Counted from the first letter of the stretch, positions 35,853 through 46,687 are shown. The stretch: DNA of 46,781 nucleotides from Sphaerobacter sp. (GCF_019683595.1 NZ_JADGHZ010000007.1:1-46781); one strand, 5' to 3'. Notes: a model not told the origin generated them from the sequence alone. Program-made: numbers and translations.

Positions 35853-37025
35853 CTACCCGGCGACTCGCGCGTCGCGGAGAGCGCGCGCTTTCGTGGGCCG
35901 CATGTAGCGGCCATAGCGGTCCAACGCCCGCTCGTAGACATCCAATACCCGGCGCGCGATCACGGACCACGAGTGCTCCTCGGCCCGGCGACGGCCTGCC
36001 TCACCCAGTCGCGCAGCCAGCTCCCGATCGGCCAGCACGTGGACCAGCGCCAGGGCAAGCGCCTCCGGGTTCTTCGGCTCGACGAGGAGCCCTTCCACTC
36101 CGTGCCGTACCACCGCCGTGTAGCCGTCGATGTTGGTGGCCACCACGGGCCGCCCGGATGCCATCGCCTCAAGCAGGACGATACCGAAGCTCTCCCGGCC
36201 GGTCGAGGGCGCGCAGAACACGTCCGCCGAGGCGTAGTACGAAGGGAGATCCTGCTTCGACACCGCGCCGACAAACGTCACGTTGTCGAGCTCGTAGCGC
36301 TCCAACAGCCGGTCGTAGCGCCACGCCTGCCCCGGCCCGACGACCAACAGGTGGACACCCGGGAACTCCTGCCGGACCAGCGCGATCGCTCGCAGGAGAT
36401 ACTTCAGCCCCTTACGCGACTCATTGTAGCGCCCGACGAACAGCACGGTCGGCCCCGAGATATGCGGATGGTGGATCTTCGGCACGTGTGGTCCGAACTG
36501 CTCGATGTCGATGCCGTTCGGGATGATTTCGTAGACCGCCGGGAAGTACTGGCTCACGAACTCCTCGGCCGAGGGAGAGACGGCGATGCGCGCGTGCAGC
36601 TTGCCGTGGAAGAAGGAGAGCAGCGGCTTGCCGTAGAGGTAGGCCAGGTTCGACGAGCGCGCCGCGTGGAAGGTGCCGATGTTGACCGTCTTCGAATGAA
36701 GCAGCACCATGAGCGGGAGCGTCGGCGCGAGCGGTTCGTGTAGGTGGATGATGTCGAAGTCCTCGTCGTGCAGGAACTCCTTGACCTTGCCCGAGATGAG
36801 GGGCGAGAGCGTGATGCGCGCGGTCGACCCGTTCGACGGGACCGGGACCGCCAGGCCGAGCCGGTAGATATGGCCGTCGTCCTCCTCGCCCTCCTCGTCG
36901 GAGCGCGGCGCGAGGATGCGTGTCTGGTGTCCCAGCGCGCGGAACTCCCGGTCGAGGTGCATGATGTGCTCGTTAACCCCGCCGGGGTACCCAAAATCGA
37001 ATGGCGACACGAGGAGGATCTTCAT
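35853..37025 (-). CDS. Glycosyltransferase family 4 (PimA-like)
   Basis: MKILLVSPFDFGYPGGVNEHIMHLDREFRALGHQTRILAP; TVLFVGRYNESRKGLKYLLRAI; VFCAPSTGRESFGIVLLEAMASGRPVVATNIDGY. Confidence 0.92.
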   Translation of the reverse strand: MKILLVSPFDFGYPGGVNEHIMHLDREFRALGHQTRILAPRSDEEGEEDDGHIYRLGLAVPVPSNGSTARITLSPLISGKVKEFLHDEDFDIIHLHEPLAPTLPLMVLLHSKTVNIGTFHAARSSNLAYLYGKPLLSFFHGKLHARIAVSPSAEEFVSQYFPAVYEIIPNGIDIEQFGPHVPKIHHPHISGPTVLFVGRYNESRKGLKYLLRAIALVRQEFPGVHLLVVGPGQAWRYDRLLERYELDNVTFVGAVSKQDLPSYYASADVFCAPSTGRESFGIVLLEAMASGRPVVATNIDGYTAVVRHGVEGLLVEPKNPEALALALVHVLADRELAARLGEAGRRRAEEHSWSVIARRVLDVYERALDRYGRYMRPTKARALRDARVAG

Positions 37026-37245
37026 GGAACCCTTTCGCGCGGCCGCCTGCTGCGGACGTGAGGCGTTGTCGCTACCGCCATTGTACACGCCATCGGGCGC
37101 ATCATCGGCCGGCGGACGGGCGAGCGACGATGCTATCCATCCAGCGCCGGCGACCAGCCGGGCTGGATTGCCGCCGCGGCAGCGCGCGGCAGTATAGCGG
37201 TGTCGCGCTGGGCTGTCCATGCCCCACGGGAGAGGAGACGCGCCG

Positions 37246-37419
37246 ATGAACTGGCCCGCCGGTCTTGTTGCAGCCGGATTCTGGGTGTTGCTCAGCGCCG
37301 TCTGGGCCGCGCTACAGCCCGCACTCTACCCAGTCTCAACCACCCGCCTCGCGGGACGCGTCGTTCGGGATCTCGCACCCGCGCTGCTGCTCGGCTGGCT
37401 GGTGGCCCGGCTCGCCTGA
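37246..37419 (+). CDS. Hypothetical ~57-aa membrane miniprotein
   Basis: SD gagaggagacgc then ATG; MNWPAGLVAAGFWVLLSAVWAALQPALYPVSTTRLAGRVVRDLAPALLLGWLVARLA. Confidence 0.5.
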   Translation: MNWPAGLVAAGFWVLLSAVWAALQPALYPVSTTRLAGRVVRDLAPALLLGWLVARLA

Positions 37420-37423
37420 CCGG

Positions 37424-37966
37424 CTAGCCCTGCGACTCCTCCTGCCCGGGAGCGGTCTCCGGCTGCGCGCCCTCGGCCGGGGGATTGGCGACTCGCTCCG
37501 GGATAACGACGGCGTCGCGCCCGATGCTGATTACCGCGTCGATCGGCACGGAGATGTTCGACCGGAACGGCCCGGTCAACCCGGCACGGACGATCTCCAG
37601 GCCGGTGATGGCCCCGGTCTGCTCGTCGATGAGCACGCTTGCCACCGAGCCGATGCGGCTGCCTTCCTCGCTCACGACCTTTAGCGAGCTAATCTCGCCC
37701 AGTGACGGGTACTGCCGGTAGCGGTGCTCGGTGTCTTCTCCCTGGAGCACCGCACGACTCTGCACCATGACGGCGTCCGGTCCGATCGAGCGCACGTCGC
37801 CTCGCTCCACCACATTCGTGGTGCCGCCGATGAGGCCGCCGCTGCGGACGGAAAACGCCTGGATCGCGCGGTCGTCGATCGAGAAGAGCAGGTCGTGCAC
37901 CGTCCCCAACTGCTCGCCGCCCTCGATCGACACCACCGGCATCCCTTTGAGTCGCTTCGCATCCAT
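37424..37966 (-). CDS. PRC-barrel domain protein (two PRC-like repeats)
   Basis: MDAKRLKGMPVVSIEGGEQLGTVHDLLFSIDDRAIQAFSVRSGG...ISSLKVVSEEGSRIGSVASVLIDEQTGAITGLEI. Confidence 0.85.
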   Translation of the reverse strand: MDAKRLKGMPVVSIEGGEQLGTVHDLLFSIDDRAIQAFSVRSGGLIGGTTNVVERGDVRSIGPDAVMVQSRAVLQGEDTEHRYRQYPSLGEISSLKVVSEEGSRIGSVASVLIDEQTGAITGLEIVRAGLTGPFRSNISVPIDAVISIGRDAVVIPERVANPPAEGAQPETAPGQEESQG

Positions 37967-38100
37967 CGCGCAGCCTCCCTCCGTGGCCCGGCGGCCCTCG
38001 CAAATCGCCGTGCGTCCCGGTGCCCCTGCGGAAGCAAAGGATGTGCCACTGGGGCGCGGGGATGCCTGAGCGTGCTCCTGCGGCATGCGACGACCGCCTC

Positions 38101-38150
38101 TTGACAATCCGGTTCTTGGGTGATAGGGTTCATTAGTAGAGTAATGAACC
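38101..38150 (+). promoter_or_regulatory. Promoter plus palindromic operator upstream of the YtrA-like GntR gene
   Basis: TTGACA at 38101-38106; GGTTCATTA-gtagag-TAATGAACC at 38127-38150 overlapping the -10/+1 region. Confidence 0.7.
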
Positions 38151-38171
38151 GTAGAGGCAGGTGGCAGGACC

Positions 38172-38540
38172 GTGTTTGACGACCGAAGCCCGATCTACCG
38201 ACAGATCGCGGAACAGATCAAGCAAGCGATCCTGACCGGAGACCTCCAGGAGGAGGAACAGGTCATGTCGACCAACCAGTACGCCGCCTTTTACCGGATC
38301 AACCCGGCGACGGCGGCCAAGGCCTTCCAGGAGCTGGTGGACGAAGGGCTCCTCTACAAGCGGCGCGGCATCGGGATGTTCGTCAGCCCCGGCGCACGCG
38401 AACGGCTGCGTTCCCAGCGCCGCGAGCGCTTCTTCGCGGACGTGGTCGAGCCGATGGTGGCCGAGGCCCGGGCGATCGGCATCCCCCTGCGCGAGGTCAT
38501 CCAGTGGCTGGAGCAACGGGAAGGCGAGGAGGAGCGATGA
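38172..38540 (+). CDS. GntR family transcriptional regulator, YtrA subfamily
   Basis: MFDDRSPIYRQIAEQIKQAILTGDLQEEEQVMSTNQYAAFYRINPATAAKAFQELVDEGLLYKRRGIGMFVSPGA; short effector region. Confidence 0.93.
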   Translation: MFDDRSPIYRQIAEQIKQAILTGDLQEEEQVMSTNQYAAFYRINPATAAKAFQELVDEGLLYKRRGIGMFVSPGARERLRSQRRERFFADVVEPMVAEARAIGIPLREVIQWLEQREGEEER

Positions 38541-39427
38541 TCGAACGCATCGATATCGACCACCTGACGCTGCGGTACGGGGATGTGACCGCCCTCGACG
38601 AGCTGAGTCTGTCGATGGTGGGCGGCAAGATCTACGGCCTGCTGGGGCGCAATGGCTCCGGCAAGACGAGCCTGCTGTCGGTCCTCGCCTCCTTCCGCAA
38701 GCCGACATCGGGGGATGTCCGAATCAATGGACAGCCGGTGTTCGAGAATCAGGCCATCACCAGTCAGATCGCCTTCATCCGTGAGAGCGGCGACACGGTG
38801 GAGGACACTGAGAAGGTCGAGTCGGCGATGCGGTACGCCGCGTACCTGCGGCCGAACTGGGACGCCGAGTACGCCGCCCGGCTCCTGGAACGCTTTGAGG
38901 TGTCAACGAAGGCCAGGATCGGCAGCCTCTCCCGGGGCAAGCGGTCCGCGCTCGGCATCGTACTGGGCTTGGCCGCACGCGCGCCGCTGACGATCTTCGA
39001 CGAGACGTACCTCGGAATGGACGCGCCGTCGCGGTACGCCTTCTACGACGAGCTCCTGAACGACTTCATGGAGCACCCGCGCACGTTCATTATCTCGACC
39101 CACCTGATCGAAGAGGTGAGCCGGCTCTTCGAGAACGTCGTCATCATCGATCGCGGCCGGCTGGTCGTGCAGGACGACGTCGAGACGTTGCTGAGTCGCG
39201 GCAACGCGGTTACGGGGCCGGCCGACGTCGTAGATCAGTTCGTCAACGGGTACGGGTTCACCGTGATCGGCACCCGGCAACTTGGCCGGACGAAGTCGGC
39301 GATGGTCTACGGGCAGCTCGATCCCGAGAAGCGCGCCGAGGCCCGTGCGGCTGGGCTCGACCTCGAGCCCTTGGCGCTCCAGGACCTATTCGTCCACCTG
39401 ACCGAACCGAGAGGAGACCAGTCGTGA
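38537..39427 (+). CDS. ABC transporter ATP-binding protein (YtrB-like)
   Basis: Walker A LLGRNGSGKTSLLSVLA; LSRGKRSALGIVLGLA; IFDETYLGMDAPSRYAFYDELL; ISTHLIEEV. Confidence 0.9.
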   Translation: MIERIDIDHLTLRYGDVTALDELSLSMVGGKIYGLLGRNGSGKTSLLSVLASFRKPTSGDVRINGQPVFENQAITSQIAFIRESGDTVEDTEKVESAMRYAAYLRPNWDAEYAARLLERFEVSTKARIGSLSRGKRSALGIVLGLAARAPLTIFDETYLGMDAPSRYAFYDELLNDFMEHPRTFIISTHLIEEVSRLFENVVIIDRGRLVVQDDVETLLSRGNAVTGPADVVDQFVNGYGFTVIGTRQLGRTKSAMVYGQLDPEKRAEARAAGLDLEPLALQDLFVHLTEPRGDQS

Positions 39428-40167
39428 GCCAGGCAGCGATCGCGCAGCGGATGCAGCGGAGTTGGCGCTTCCCCACCCCGCTGGTGACCGATTACGGGGG
39501 CTTCCTCACTGCGGCGTGGGCCGGCGTGCTCGTGGTGACCTTCGCCGGGAGCCTGGTGTCTGCCACGTTCTTCGGCCTCATCCCAGCCTCGGCGTGGGAG
39601 CTCATCACCCCTCCGGCGCGGGTGTATATGGCGGTTATCTCCGCGTTCGTGGTGTACAGCTTCCTGCCGCTGTACGTCAGTCATGGCCAGACGCGGCGTG
39701 GCTTCGCCATCGAGGGACTCATCGCCCTGGTGGTGCATGCCGCCCTCGCCACGGTGCTGATAACCCTCGGCTTTGTGATCGAAGCGGGGTGGTACCGGGT
39801 GATGGGGTGGACGCGCGGCGTGCCCGATGGGCACCTCTTCACCTCTTACGGGAACCTGCCGCTGATCGTCGCTGAGTACGGGCTGGCGTTCCTGGTCTGG
39901 TCGGCGGCCGGGGCCTTCGCCGGGGCAGCGTTCTACCGGTCCAGCCGTGGTGGGTGGCTCGCGCTGCCCCCTGCGCTGGTGATGGTCGGGATCACCGGCT
40001 CTGCCCTCGGCGAATCGCTGGGCCCCATCACTCGCTTCTATCGGGATCTGACGGGTGCGGAGGCTGGATCGCTGCCGTTCGCGACGGTCGTGTCGGTTGC
40101 CTGCATTCTGGTCGCGGGGGCGGCAACGTGGTTGCTGATCCGGGACGTCCCGATCCGCAAGCGCTGA
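39424..40167 (+). CDS. Membrane protein, probable ABC permease partner
   Basis: GTGA overlap with the ATPase; ~6 hydrophobic segments. Confidence 0.75.
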   Translation: MSQAAIAQRMQRSWRFPTPLVTDYGGFLTAAWAGVLVVTFAGSLVSATFFGLIPASAWELITPPARVYMAVISAFVVYSFLPLYVSHGQTRRGFAIEGLIALVVHAALATVLITLGFVIEAGWYRVMGWTRGVPDGHLFTSYGNLPLIVAEYGLAFLVWSAAGAFAGAAFYRSSRGGWLALPPALVMVGITGSALGESLGPITRFYRDLTGAEAGSLPFATVVSVACILVAGAATWLLIRDVPIRKR

Positions 40168-40200
40168 GGCGTCCACCACGAGGTGCGGATGCCTCAGCGC
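40161..40200. terminator. Hairpin between convergent genes
   Basis: GCGCTGAGGC ... GCCTCAGCGC, 10-bp arms with inner pairing CACC-acga-GGTG. Confidence 0.6.
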
Positions 40201-40305
40201 CTGGAATGTGGCATGGCCGGGCCGGTGGTCGCCGCCCGGCCGGTCGCCTGCATCGGCGGAGCCAATCGGGTGCCGAACCAGCGGGAGGTGTGACGCCGGG
40301 CCGGT

Positions 40306-41094
40306 CTAGAGCGTGCCACGGTAGAGCCCGCCGTCGACCAGGATCGTCTGGCCGGTGACGTAGCTCGCGGCGGGCGACGACAGGAAGACGACGACCCGGG
40401 CGAATTCGTCCGGCTCGCCCAGGCGCCCCAGCGGGATGCCCTGGGCGTTGTCACGCAGGGCGTCCTCGAGGGCGATCCCCTCGCGCTCGGCCCGGGAGCG
40501 CGCCAGGTCGAGGATGCGATCGGTGCGCGTCGGGCCGGGGCCGACGTTGTTGACGCGGATGTTGTAGCGGCCCAGCTCGTTGGCCATCGACTTGACCAGT
40601 CCGACCACTCCCGAGCGGGCCGTGTTCGAGAGGATGAGACCGTCGAGCGGCTGTTTGACCGAGATCGAGGTGATGGTGACGATGCTGCCGCCGCGGTCTT
40701 TCAGGTGCGGGACCGCGGCGCGGCACATCCGCAGGGTGCTGAGCAGGTTCAACTCGATCGCGTCGATGAAGTCCTGCTCGCTCAGGGTCTCGAACGTGCC
40801 GGCCGGCGGGCCGCCTGCGTTGGTCACGACCGCGTCGAGCTGGCCGAAGTGCCGGACCGTCTCGTCGAAGACGCGGGTGATGTCCTCGGCTCGGCGCGCG
40901 TCGGCGGTCAGTGCCAGCACCTCGGCGCCCGTCTCCTCGCGGATCTCGCGCGCGGCCTGTTCGATTCGCTGCTGGTCGCGGGAGAAGATGGCGACGCGAG
41001 CGCCCTCCCGGGCGAACTCGCGCGCGACGGCCTTGCCCAATCCCTTGCTGGCCGCGGCGACGAGGGCCACCCGGCCGGTGAGTCCGAGATCCAT
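40306..41094 (-). CDS. SDR family oxidoreductase (FabG-like)
   Basis: [71 protein letters not shown]. Confidence 0.94.
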   Translation of the reverse strand: MDLGLTGRVALVAAASKGLGKAVAREFAREGARVAIFSRDQQRIEQAAREIREETGAEVLALTADARRAEDITRVFDETVRHFGQLDAVVTNAGGPPAGTFETLSEQDFIDAIELNLLSTLRMCRAAVPHLKDRGGSIVTITSISVKQPLDGLILSNTARSGVVGLVKSMANELGRYNIRVNNVGPGPTRTDRILDLARSRAEREGIALEDALRDNAQGIPLGRLGEPDEFARVVVFLSSPAASYVTGQTILVDGGLYRGTL

Positions 41095-41303
41095 GCTGCC
41101 CCTCCCACACCGCGCGGCGCCATGCCGCGCCAGACGTCACGCTCCACGCATGGTGCGCGAACAGTGTAGCATGATGATCGCGGCGGGCTACCCGCCCCGG
41201 CGTGGTATTATCCCAGCGTGGTTCCGCGCGCAGCCAAGAGTTGTTGCCGGTGCGGCGGGGCTGGGATTGGGTTGTGAGTCGAGCTAGCTTTTCTCGTTCG
41301 AGC

Positions 41304-43808
41304 ATGAATCGCCCGCGCGGGCGCCGCCGCTTGCGCCAGTACGGGCCAGGGGGACCGCGCCCGCACCGTATGCCGCCGCTGATGCTGCGCCGGCGCCGGC
41401 GGCGACAGGTGTCGCCGTGGGGCGTGGGGCGCTTCGCGGCCGCGACGATGCTCGTCGTGCTCGTCCTGGTCCTCGGCGCGGCTGGGGCGGCTGCGGCGGG
41501 CGGCATCGCCTTCTGGAGCTATGTGAACCAGGGGCTTCCCGATATCGAGCACGTCGAGGCCCGGCAGTTCGCCACAACCAAGATCTACGACCGCAACTGG
41601 AAGCTCCTCCATGAAGTCTCCGACCCGGAGACCGGCTGGCGCACCCCAGTCGGCTACCAGGAGATCCTGGACCACATCACCCAGCAGCAGAGCGACCCGG
41701 ACAAGCCGCACCGGGCCTGGATCTTCGACGCTACCGTGGCCGCCGAGGACGCCACCTTCTGGAGCAACCAGGGCGTGGACCCGATCGCGATCGCGCGCGG
41801 GTTCCTGATCAACATCAGTGGGATTGGTTCCTCCGGCGCCTCAACCATCACGCAGCAGACCGTTCGCCTCCTCTACCCGGAGACGATCGGTATGGAACGC
41901 AGCTACATGCGCAAGATCCGCGAGGCGATCACCGCCTACCGGTTCACCAAGCACTACACCAAAGAGCAGATCCTGGAGATGTATCTCAACAACGTCTACT
42001 ACGGCAATCGTGCCTACGGCATCGACGCCGCAGCGCAGGCCTATTTCAACAAGCATCCCTGGGATCTGACGCTGGCCGAGGCGGCCATGCTCGCCGGGCT
42101 GCCGCAGGCACCCAGCCTCTACGACCCGGTGCAGAACTACGAGCTGGCCAAGGCCCGCCAGCGCTACGTGCTGGACCAAATGGTCAAAGAGGGGATGATC
42201 ACCGAGGAGGAGGCGGAGGAGGCGTACGCCCAGCCGCTCCATCCCGAGACGCGTGAGGGCCGCTACAACCTGGCGCCGCACTTCGTCAACTTCGTCAAGT
42301 ACTACCTGGAGCAGCGGTTCGGTGCCGCCATGCTCTACCAGGGCGGGTTGACCGTGCGGACGACCCTCGACTTCGGCCTGCAAGAGCGCGCCCAGCAGAT
42401 CGTGGCCGAGCACATCGAGCGCCTGGCGCCCTGGGACGTCAACAACGGGGCGCTGGTGGCCATGCTCCCCTGGAGCGGGGAGATCGTGGCCATGGTCGGC
42501 AGCGCCGACTACTACAACGACGCCATCGACGGCCAGGTCAACGTGGCGGTGCGCGAGCGCCAACCCGGCTCCTCGATCAAGCCGATCGCCTACCTGGCGG
42601 CCTTCGAGAAGGGTTGGAACCCGGGCACGATCATTCTTGACTACGACACCCGCTGGCCTACGCCCGGCGCACCGGAGCCGTTCTACCGCCCGCAGAACTA
42701 CACCGGGCTGTACTACGGGGCGGTGAGCGTCCGCGAGGCGCTCGGCAACTCGCTCAACATCCCGGCGGTGAAAGCGCTCGACTTCGCCGGCATCGACAAC
42801 ATGATCGACCTGGCTCACCGCATGGGCATCCGGACCGGGCTCAGACGCGGCCCAGGGCACTACGGGTTGTCGATCGCACTCGGCGGTGGCGAGGTGACGC
42901 TGCTGGAGCACACCAACGCCTTCGCCACCTTGGCGAACAACGGGCGCTACGTGCCCTACACCCCGATCCTTGAGGTGCGTGACATCACCGGGAAGACGCT
43001 CTTCTCACTCGACCGATCGCAGACGCTGGCCCAGGCCGAGCAGGTCGTCAAAGCCGAGCACGTCTATCAGATCACCGACATCCTTTCGGACAACAACGCG
43101 CGGGCGATGATCTTCGGCACGTCGACGCCGCTCACGCTGCCGGAGTTGGGCAACCGGCCGGTGGCGGCCAAGACCGGCACGACCAACGACTGGAAAGACG
43201 GCTGGACGATGGGGTACACCACGGATCTGGTCGTCGGCGTCTGGACGGGGAACACGGATAGCCACCCCACCCGGCAGTTGGATGGTATCCAGGGGGCTGC
43301 CCCCATCTGGCACGACTTCATGGTGGTGGCGCACACCGATCCGCAGTTCGCCCAGACTCTCCTCGGGCCGGACGGCCAGCCGATCCCGGAGGAGTTCCCG
43401 CGGCCGCCCGGCATCTACGAGGGGCCGATTTGCGCGGCGACCGGGAAGCTGCCCATCCCCGGTTTCCGGACGGTGACGGAGGTGCTGGTCCAGGGCGAGG
43501 GCCCGACACTGCGCTGCAACCAGATCACCGACGCCGAGCGCCGCGAATTGACGGCGGCACTGCAGGACGCCGCGCGCAACAGCCGGTTCACCAGCCGGGG
43601 GATCCAGACCCTCCACGCCTATGCGGCCGCGGTTGGTGTGGACGTGCCGTCGCCGACCCCGAGCCCGACGCCGGAGCCGATCGAGACGCCGGTTACCGAG
43701 CCGACGCCCGCGCCGAATCCGACGGAGCCGACGGACAACCCCGAGCCCGACCAGCAGCAGCCCGACTCCGAGCAGCCGCCCGACTCCGGGGAGGCGGGCG
43801 GCGACTAA
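41304..43808 (+). CDS. Class A penicillin-binding protein (PBP1a family transglycosylase/transpeptidase)
   Basis: EDATFWSNQGVDPIAIARGFLINI; GASTITQQTVRLL; QPGSSIKPIAYLAAFE (SxxK); NSLNIP (SxN); KTGTTNDWKDGWTMGYT; start uncertain (also GTG ~41275). Confidence 0.95.
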   Translation: MNRPRGRRRLRQYGPGGPRPHRMPPLMLRRRRRRQVSPWGVGRFAAATMLVVLVLVLGAAGAAAAGGIAFWSYVNQGLPDIEHVEARQFATTKIYDRNWKLLHEVSDPETGWRTPVGYQEILDHITQQQSDPDKPHRAWIFDATVAAEDATFWSNQGVDPIAIARGFLINISGIGSSGASTITQQTVRLLYPETIGMERSYMRKIREAITAYRFTKHYTKEQILEMYLNNVYYGNRAYGIDAAAQAYFNKHPWDLTLAEAAMLAGLPQAPSLYDPVQNYELAKARQRYVLDQMVKEGMITEEEAEEAYAQPLHPETREGRYNLAPHFVNFVKYYLEQRFGAAMLYQGGLTVRTTLDFGLQERAQQIVAEHIERLAPWDVNNGALVAMLPWSGEIVAMVGSADYYNDAIDGQVNVAVRERQPGSSIKPIAYLAAFEKGWNPGTIILDYDTRWPTPGAPEPFYRPQNYTGLYYGAVSVREALGNSLNIPAVKALDFAGIDNMIDLAHRMGIRTGLRRGPGHYGLSIALGGGEVTLLEHTNAFATLANNGRYVPYTPILEVRDITGKTLFSLDRSQTLAQAEQVVKAEHVYQITDILSDNNARAMIFGTSTPLTLPELGNRPVAAKTGTTNDWKDGWTMGYTTDLVVGVWTGNTDSHPTRQLDGIQGAAPIWHDFMVVAHTDPQFAQTLLGPDGQPIPEEFPRPPGIYEGPICAATGKLPIPGFRTVTEVLVQGEGPTLRCNQITDAERRELTAALQDAARNSRFTSRGIQTLHAYAAAVGVDVPSPTPSPTPEPIETPVTEPTPAPNPTEPTDNPEPDQQQPDSEQPPDSGEAGGD

Positions 43809-43849
43809 ACAAAGACACGCTCGCTGCCCGTGTTATGGCCGGGGGCGTG

Positions 43850-43858
43850 TGATATAGT
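43850..43858 (+). promoter_or_regulatory. Extended -10 candidate promoter for the nuo operon
   Basis: TGATATAGT ~47 nt upstream of the nuoA ATG; weak -35. Confidence 0.4.
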
Positions 43859-43904
43859 ACACAAGCGCGGGGACGAGCCCCGAACGCCCTGAGAGGGAGC
43901 GAGG

Positions 43905-44251
43905 ATGCTGCAAGGGTACGCGGTCATCGGGCTGATGCTCATCACAGCAATCCTGATGGGCTCGGTCCTCCTATTGCTCGGCCGGTTGGTCCGACCGTAC
44001 CGGCCCACCCCGACAAAGCTCCAGCCATACGAGAGCGGCATCCCCGACGTGGACCCGCCCAAGACCCGCTACACTCCCCGCTTCTACATCGTCGCCATGC
44101 TCTTCGTCATCTTCGACATCGAGGCGATCTTCCTCTACCCGTGGGCGGTCTCGTTCGTACCGCTGGGCGTCTACGGCTACGTCACGGCGGTCGTCTTCCT
44201 CACCATCCTGCTTGCCGGCCTGCTCTACGAATGGAAGAAGGGGGCGCTCGA

Positions 44252-44261
<10 letters not shown>
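43905..44261 (+). CDS. nuoA: NADH-quinone oxidoreductase subunit A
   Basis: [42 protein letters not shown]. Confidence 0.96.
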
Positions 44262-44809
<548 letters not shown>

Positions 44810-44841
44810 GCTCCGCGACGCGCGGCGGGAGAGGTGACGAC

Positions 44842-45450
44842 GTGTCTGAAGAACGGCAGATTGCCGCGGTACCCCGGTCAGCACCCTGGAGCGACACAGG
44901 GTACTGGGGTCCGACCAACCCCGATGAACACCCAGCGGTCCGCGCCGTACGCGAACAGTTCCCCGACGCTTACATCTCCGCCTATGCGTTCCGCGACGAG
45001 ATGACGATCCGCGTCGAGCGCTCGCGCTTCCGGGATGTGATCCAGTTCCTGCGCGATCACCCCGACTTGCAGTACACGATGCTGTCCGACGAGACGGCCG
45101 TGGACATGCTGCGGCTGCGACCCGACCCGCGCTTCGACGTGCTGGCGCAGCTCTACTCGATTCGCCGTCGCTGGCGGCTGCGGGTCAAGTGCGGGGTCAA
45201 CGACGGGGAGGTCGTCCCCTCGCTGGTGCCGGTCTTCGCTGCGGCGGGCTGGCTGGAACGCGAGGTCTACGACATGTTCGGCATCGTCTTCGAGGGGCAT
45301 CCGGACCTGCGCCGCATCCTGCTCCCCGAGGACTGGGACGAGGGGCACCCGCTGCGGAAGGACTACCCGCTGCGCGGCTACCGTGAGTATGTGCAGCCCG
45401 GGTTCGAGGCACCCGCTCCGCGTGTCCGCTCGAGACTTCGGAGGCCGTAG
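44842..45450 (+). CDS. nuoC: NADH-quinone oxidoreductase subunit C
   Basis: [80 protein letters not shown]. Confidence 0.96.
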   Translation: MSEERQIAAVPRSAPWSDTGYWGPTNPDEHPAVRAVREQFPDAYISAYAFRDEMTIRVERSRFRDVIQFLRDHPDLQYTMLSDETAVDMLRLRPDPRFDVLAQLYSIRRRWRLRVKCGVNDGEVVPSLVPVFAAAGWLEREVYDMFGIVFEGHPDLRRILLPEDWDEGHPLRKDYPLRGYREYVQPGFEAPAPRVRSRLRRP

Positions 45451-45454
45451 CACC

Positions 45455-46687
45455 ATGTCGCTGGAAATCACCGAGCCGACACCGGTCATCATCAGCGAAG
45501 AGCGCCAGATCAGCGACACGCGGCGGGAGATGGTCCTGAACATGGGACCGCAGCACCCGAGCACCCACGGCGTGCTCCGGGTGCGCCTGACGCTCGAGGG
45601 CGAGACGATCACCGCCTGCGACCCGGTCATCGGCTACCTACACCGCGGCGTCGAGAAGATCGGGGAATCCAAGCGCTACGCGCAGTTCACCCCCTGGACC
45701 GACCGCACCGACTACGTCGCGGCGCCCTCCAACAACCTGGGCTACGTGCTGGCGGTCGAGAAGCTCCTGGGAATCGAGGCGCCGGAGCGCGCGCAGTACT
45801 GGCGCATGATCATGGGCGAGCTGGCGCGCATCGCCTCGCACCTGGTCTGGCTGGGCACCCACGCGCTCGACATCGGGGCGCTGTCGATGTCGCTCTACTG
45901 CTTCCGGGAGCGGGAGCTGATCCTCGACATCTTCGAGAAGTTCTGCGGCGCCCGGCTGACGACCAACATGATGGAGATCGGCGGGTTCTCCCGCCCCATC
46001 CCGGCCGGCCTGCCGGAGATGATCCGCGACTTCCTGAAAGTCTTCCCGTCGCGACAGCGAGAGTATGAAGACCTCCTCTCGGCCAACCCGATCTGGCTGG
46101 CGCGCACCCGGGGAGTCGGCGTCATCGAGCCGGATGTGGCGATCAACTACGGACTGACCGGGGCCTGCCTGCGCGGCTCAGGCGTGAACTACGACGTGCG
46201 CAAGGCGCAGCCGTATCTCCTCTACGACCGGATCGACTTCGAAGTGCCGCTCGGCACCCAGGGCGACGTCTACGATCGCTACCTGGTGCGCATGGAGGAG
46301 ATGCGGCAGTCGCTGAAGATCATCGAGCAGTGCCTGGATCAAGTGCCGACGGATGGTCCGCTGAAGCTGGCGGAGTCGAACTACGTCATCCCGCCGCATG
46401 AGAACGTGCTGACGACCGCCGAGGACATGCAGCGGCACTTCATCTGGGTGATCAAGGGCTTCTCGCCGCCGAAGGGCGAGGTCTACATGTCGATCGAGCA
46501 CTCCAAGGGAGAGCTCGGCTATTACATCGTGAGTGATGGGTCGCCGGTTCCGTACCGGCTGCGGATCCGGACGCCGGATTTCGTGAATCTCCAGTCGCTG
46601 CCGTACCTGGCCGAAGGGGCCATGCTGGCCGACGTGGTGGCGCTGATCGGCACAATCGACATCGTGTTGGGGTCGGTGGACCGTTAA
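45455..46687 (+). CDS. nuoD: NADH-quinone oxidoreductase subunit D
   Basis: MVLNMGPQHPSTHGVLRVRLTLEGETI; GYLHRGVEKIGESKRY; HFIWVIKGFSPPKGEVYMSIEHSKGELGYYIVSDGS. Confidence 0.97.
   Translation: MSLEITEPTPVIISEERQISDTRREMVLNMGPQHPSTHGVLRVRLTLEGETITACDPVIGYLHRGVEKIGESKRYAQFTPWTDRTDYVAAPSNNLGYVLAVEKLLGIEAPERAQYWRMIMGELARIASHLVWLGTHALDIGALSMSLYCFRERELILDIFEKFCGARLTTNMMEIGGFSRPIPAGLPEMIRDFLKVFPSRQREYEDLLSANPIWLARTRGVGVIEPDVAINYGLTGACLRGSGVNYDVRKAQPYLLYDRIDFEVPLGTQGDVYDRYLVRMEEMRQSLKIIEQCLDQVPTDGPLKLAESNYVIPPHENVLTTAEDMQRHFIWVIKGFSPPKGEVYMSIEHSKGELGYYIVSDGSPVPYRLRIRTPDFVNLQSLPYLAEGAMLADVVALIGTIDIVLGSVDR

Noticed and set aside
43637-43805. Repetitive PSPTPSPTPEPIETP...PDSEQPPDSG coding tail
   Set aside because: Ordinary low-complexity Pro/Thr/Glu C-terminal tail of a class A PBP, not a mobile or CRISPR-like repeat.
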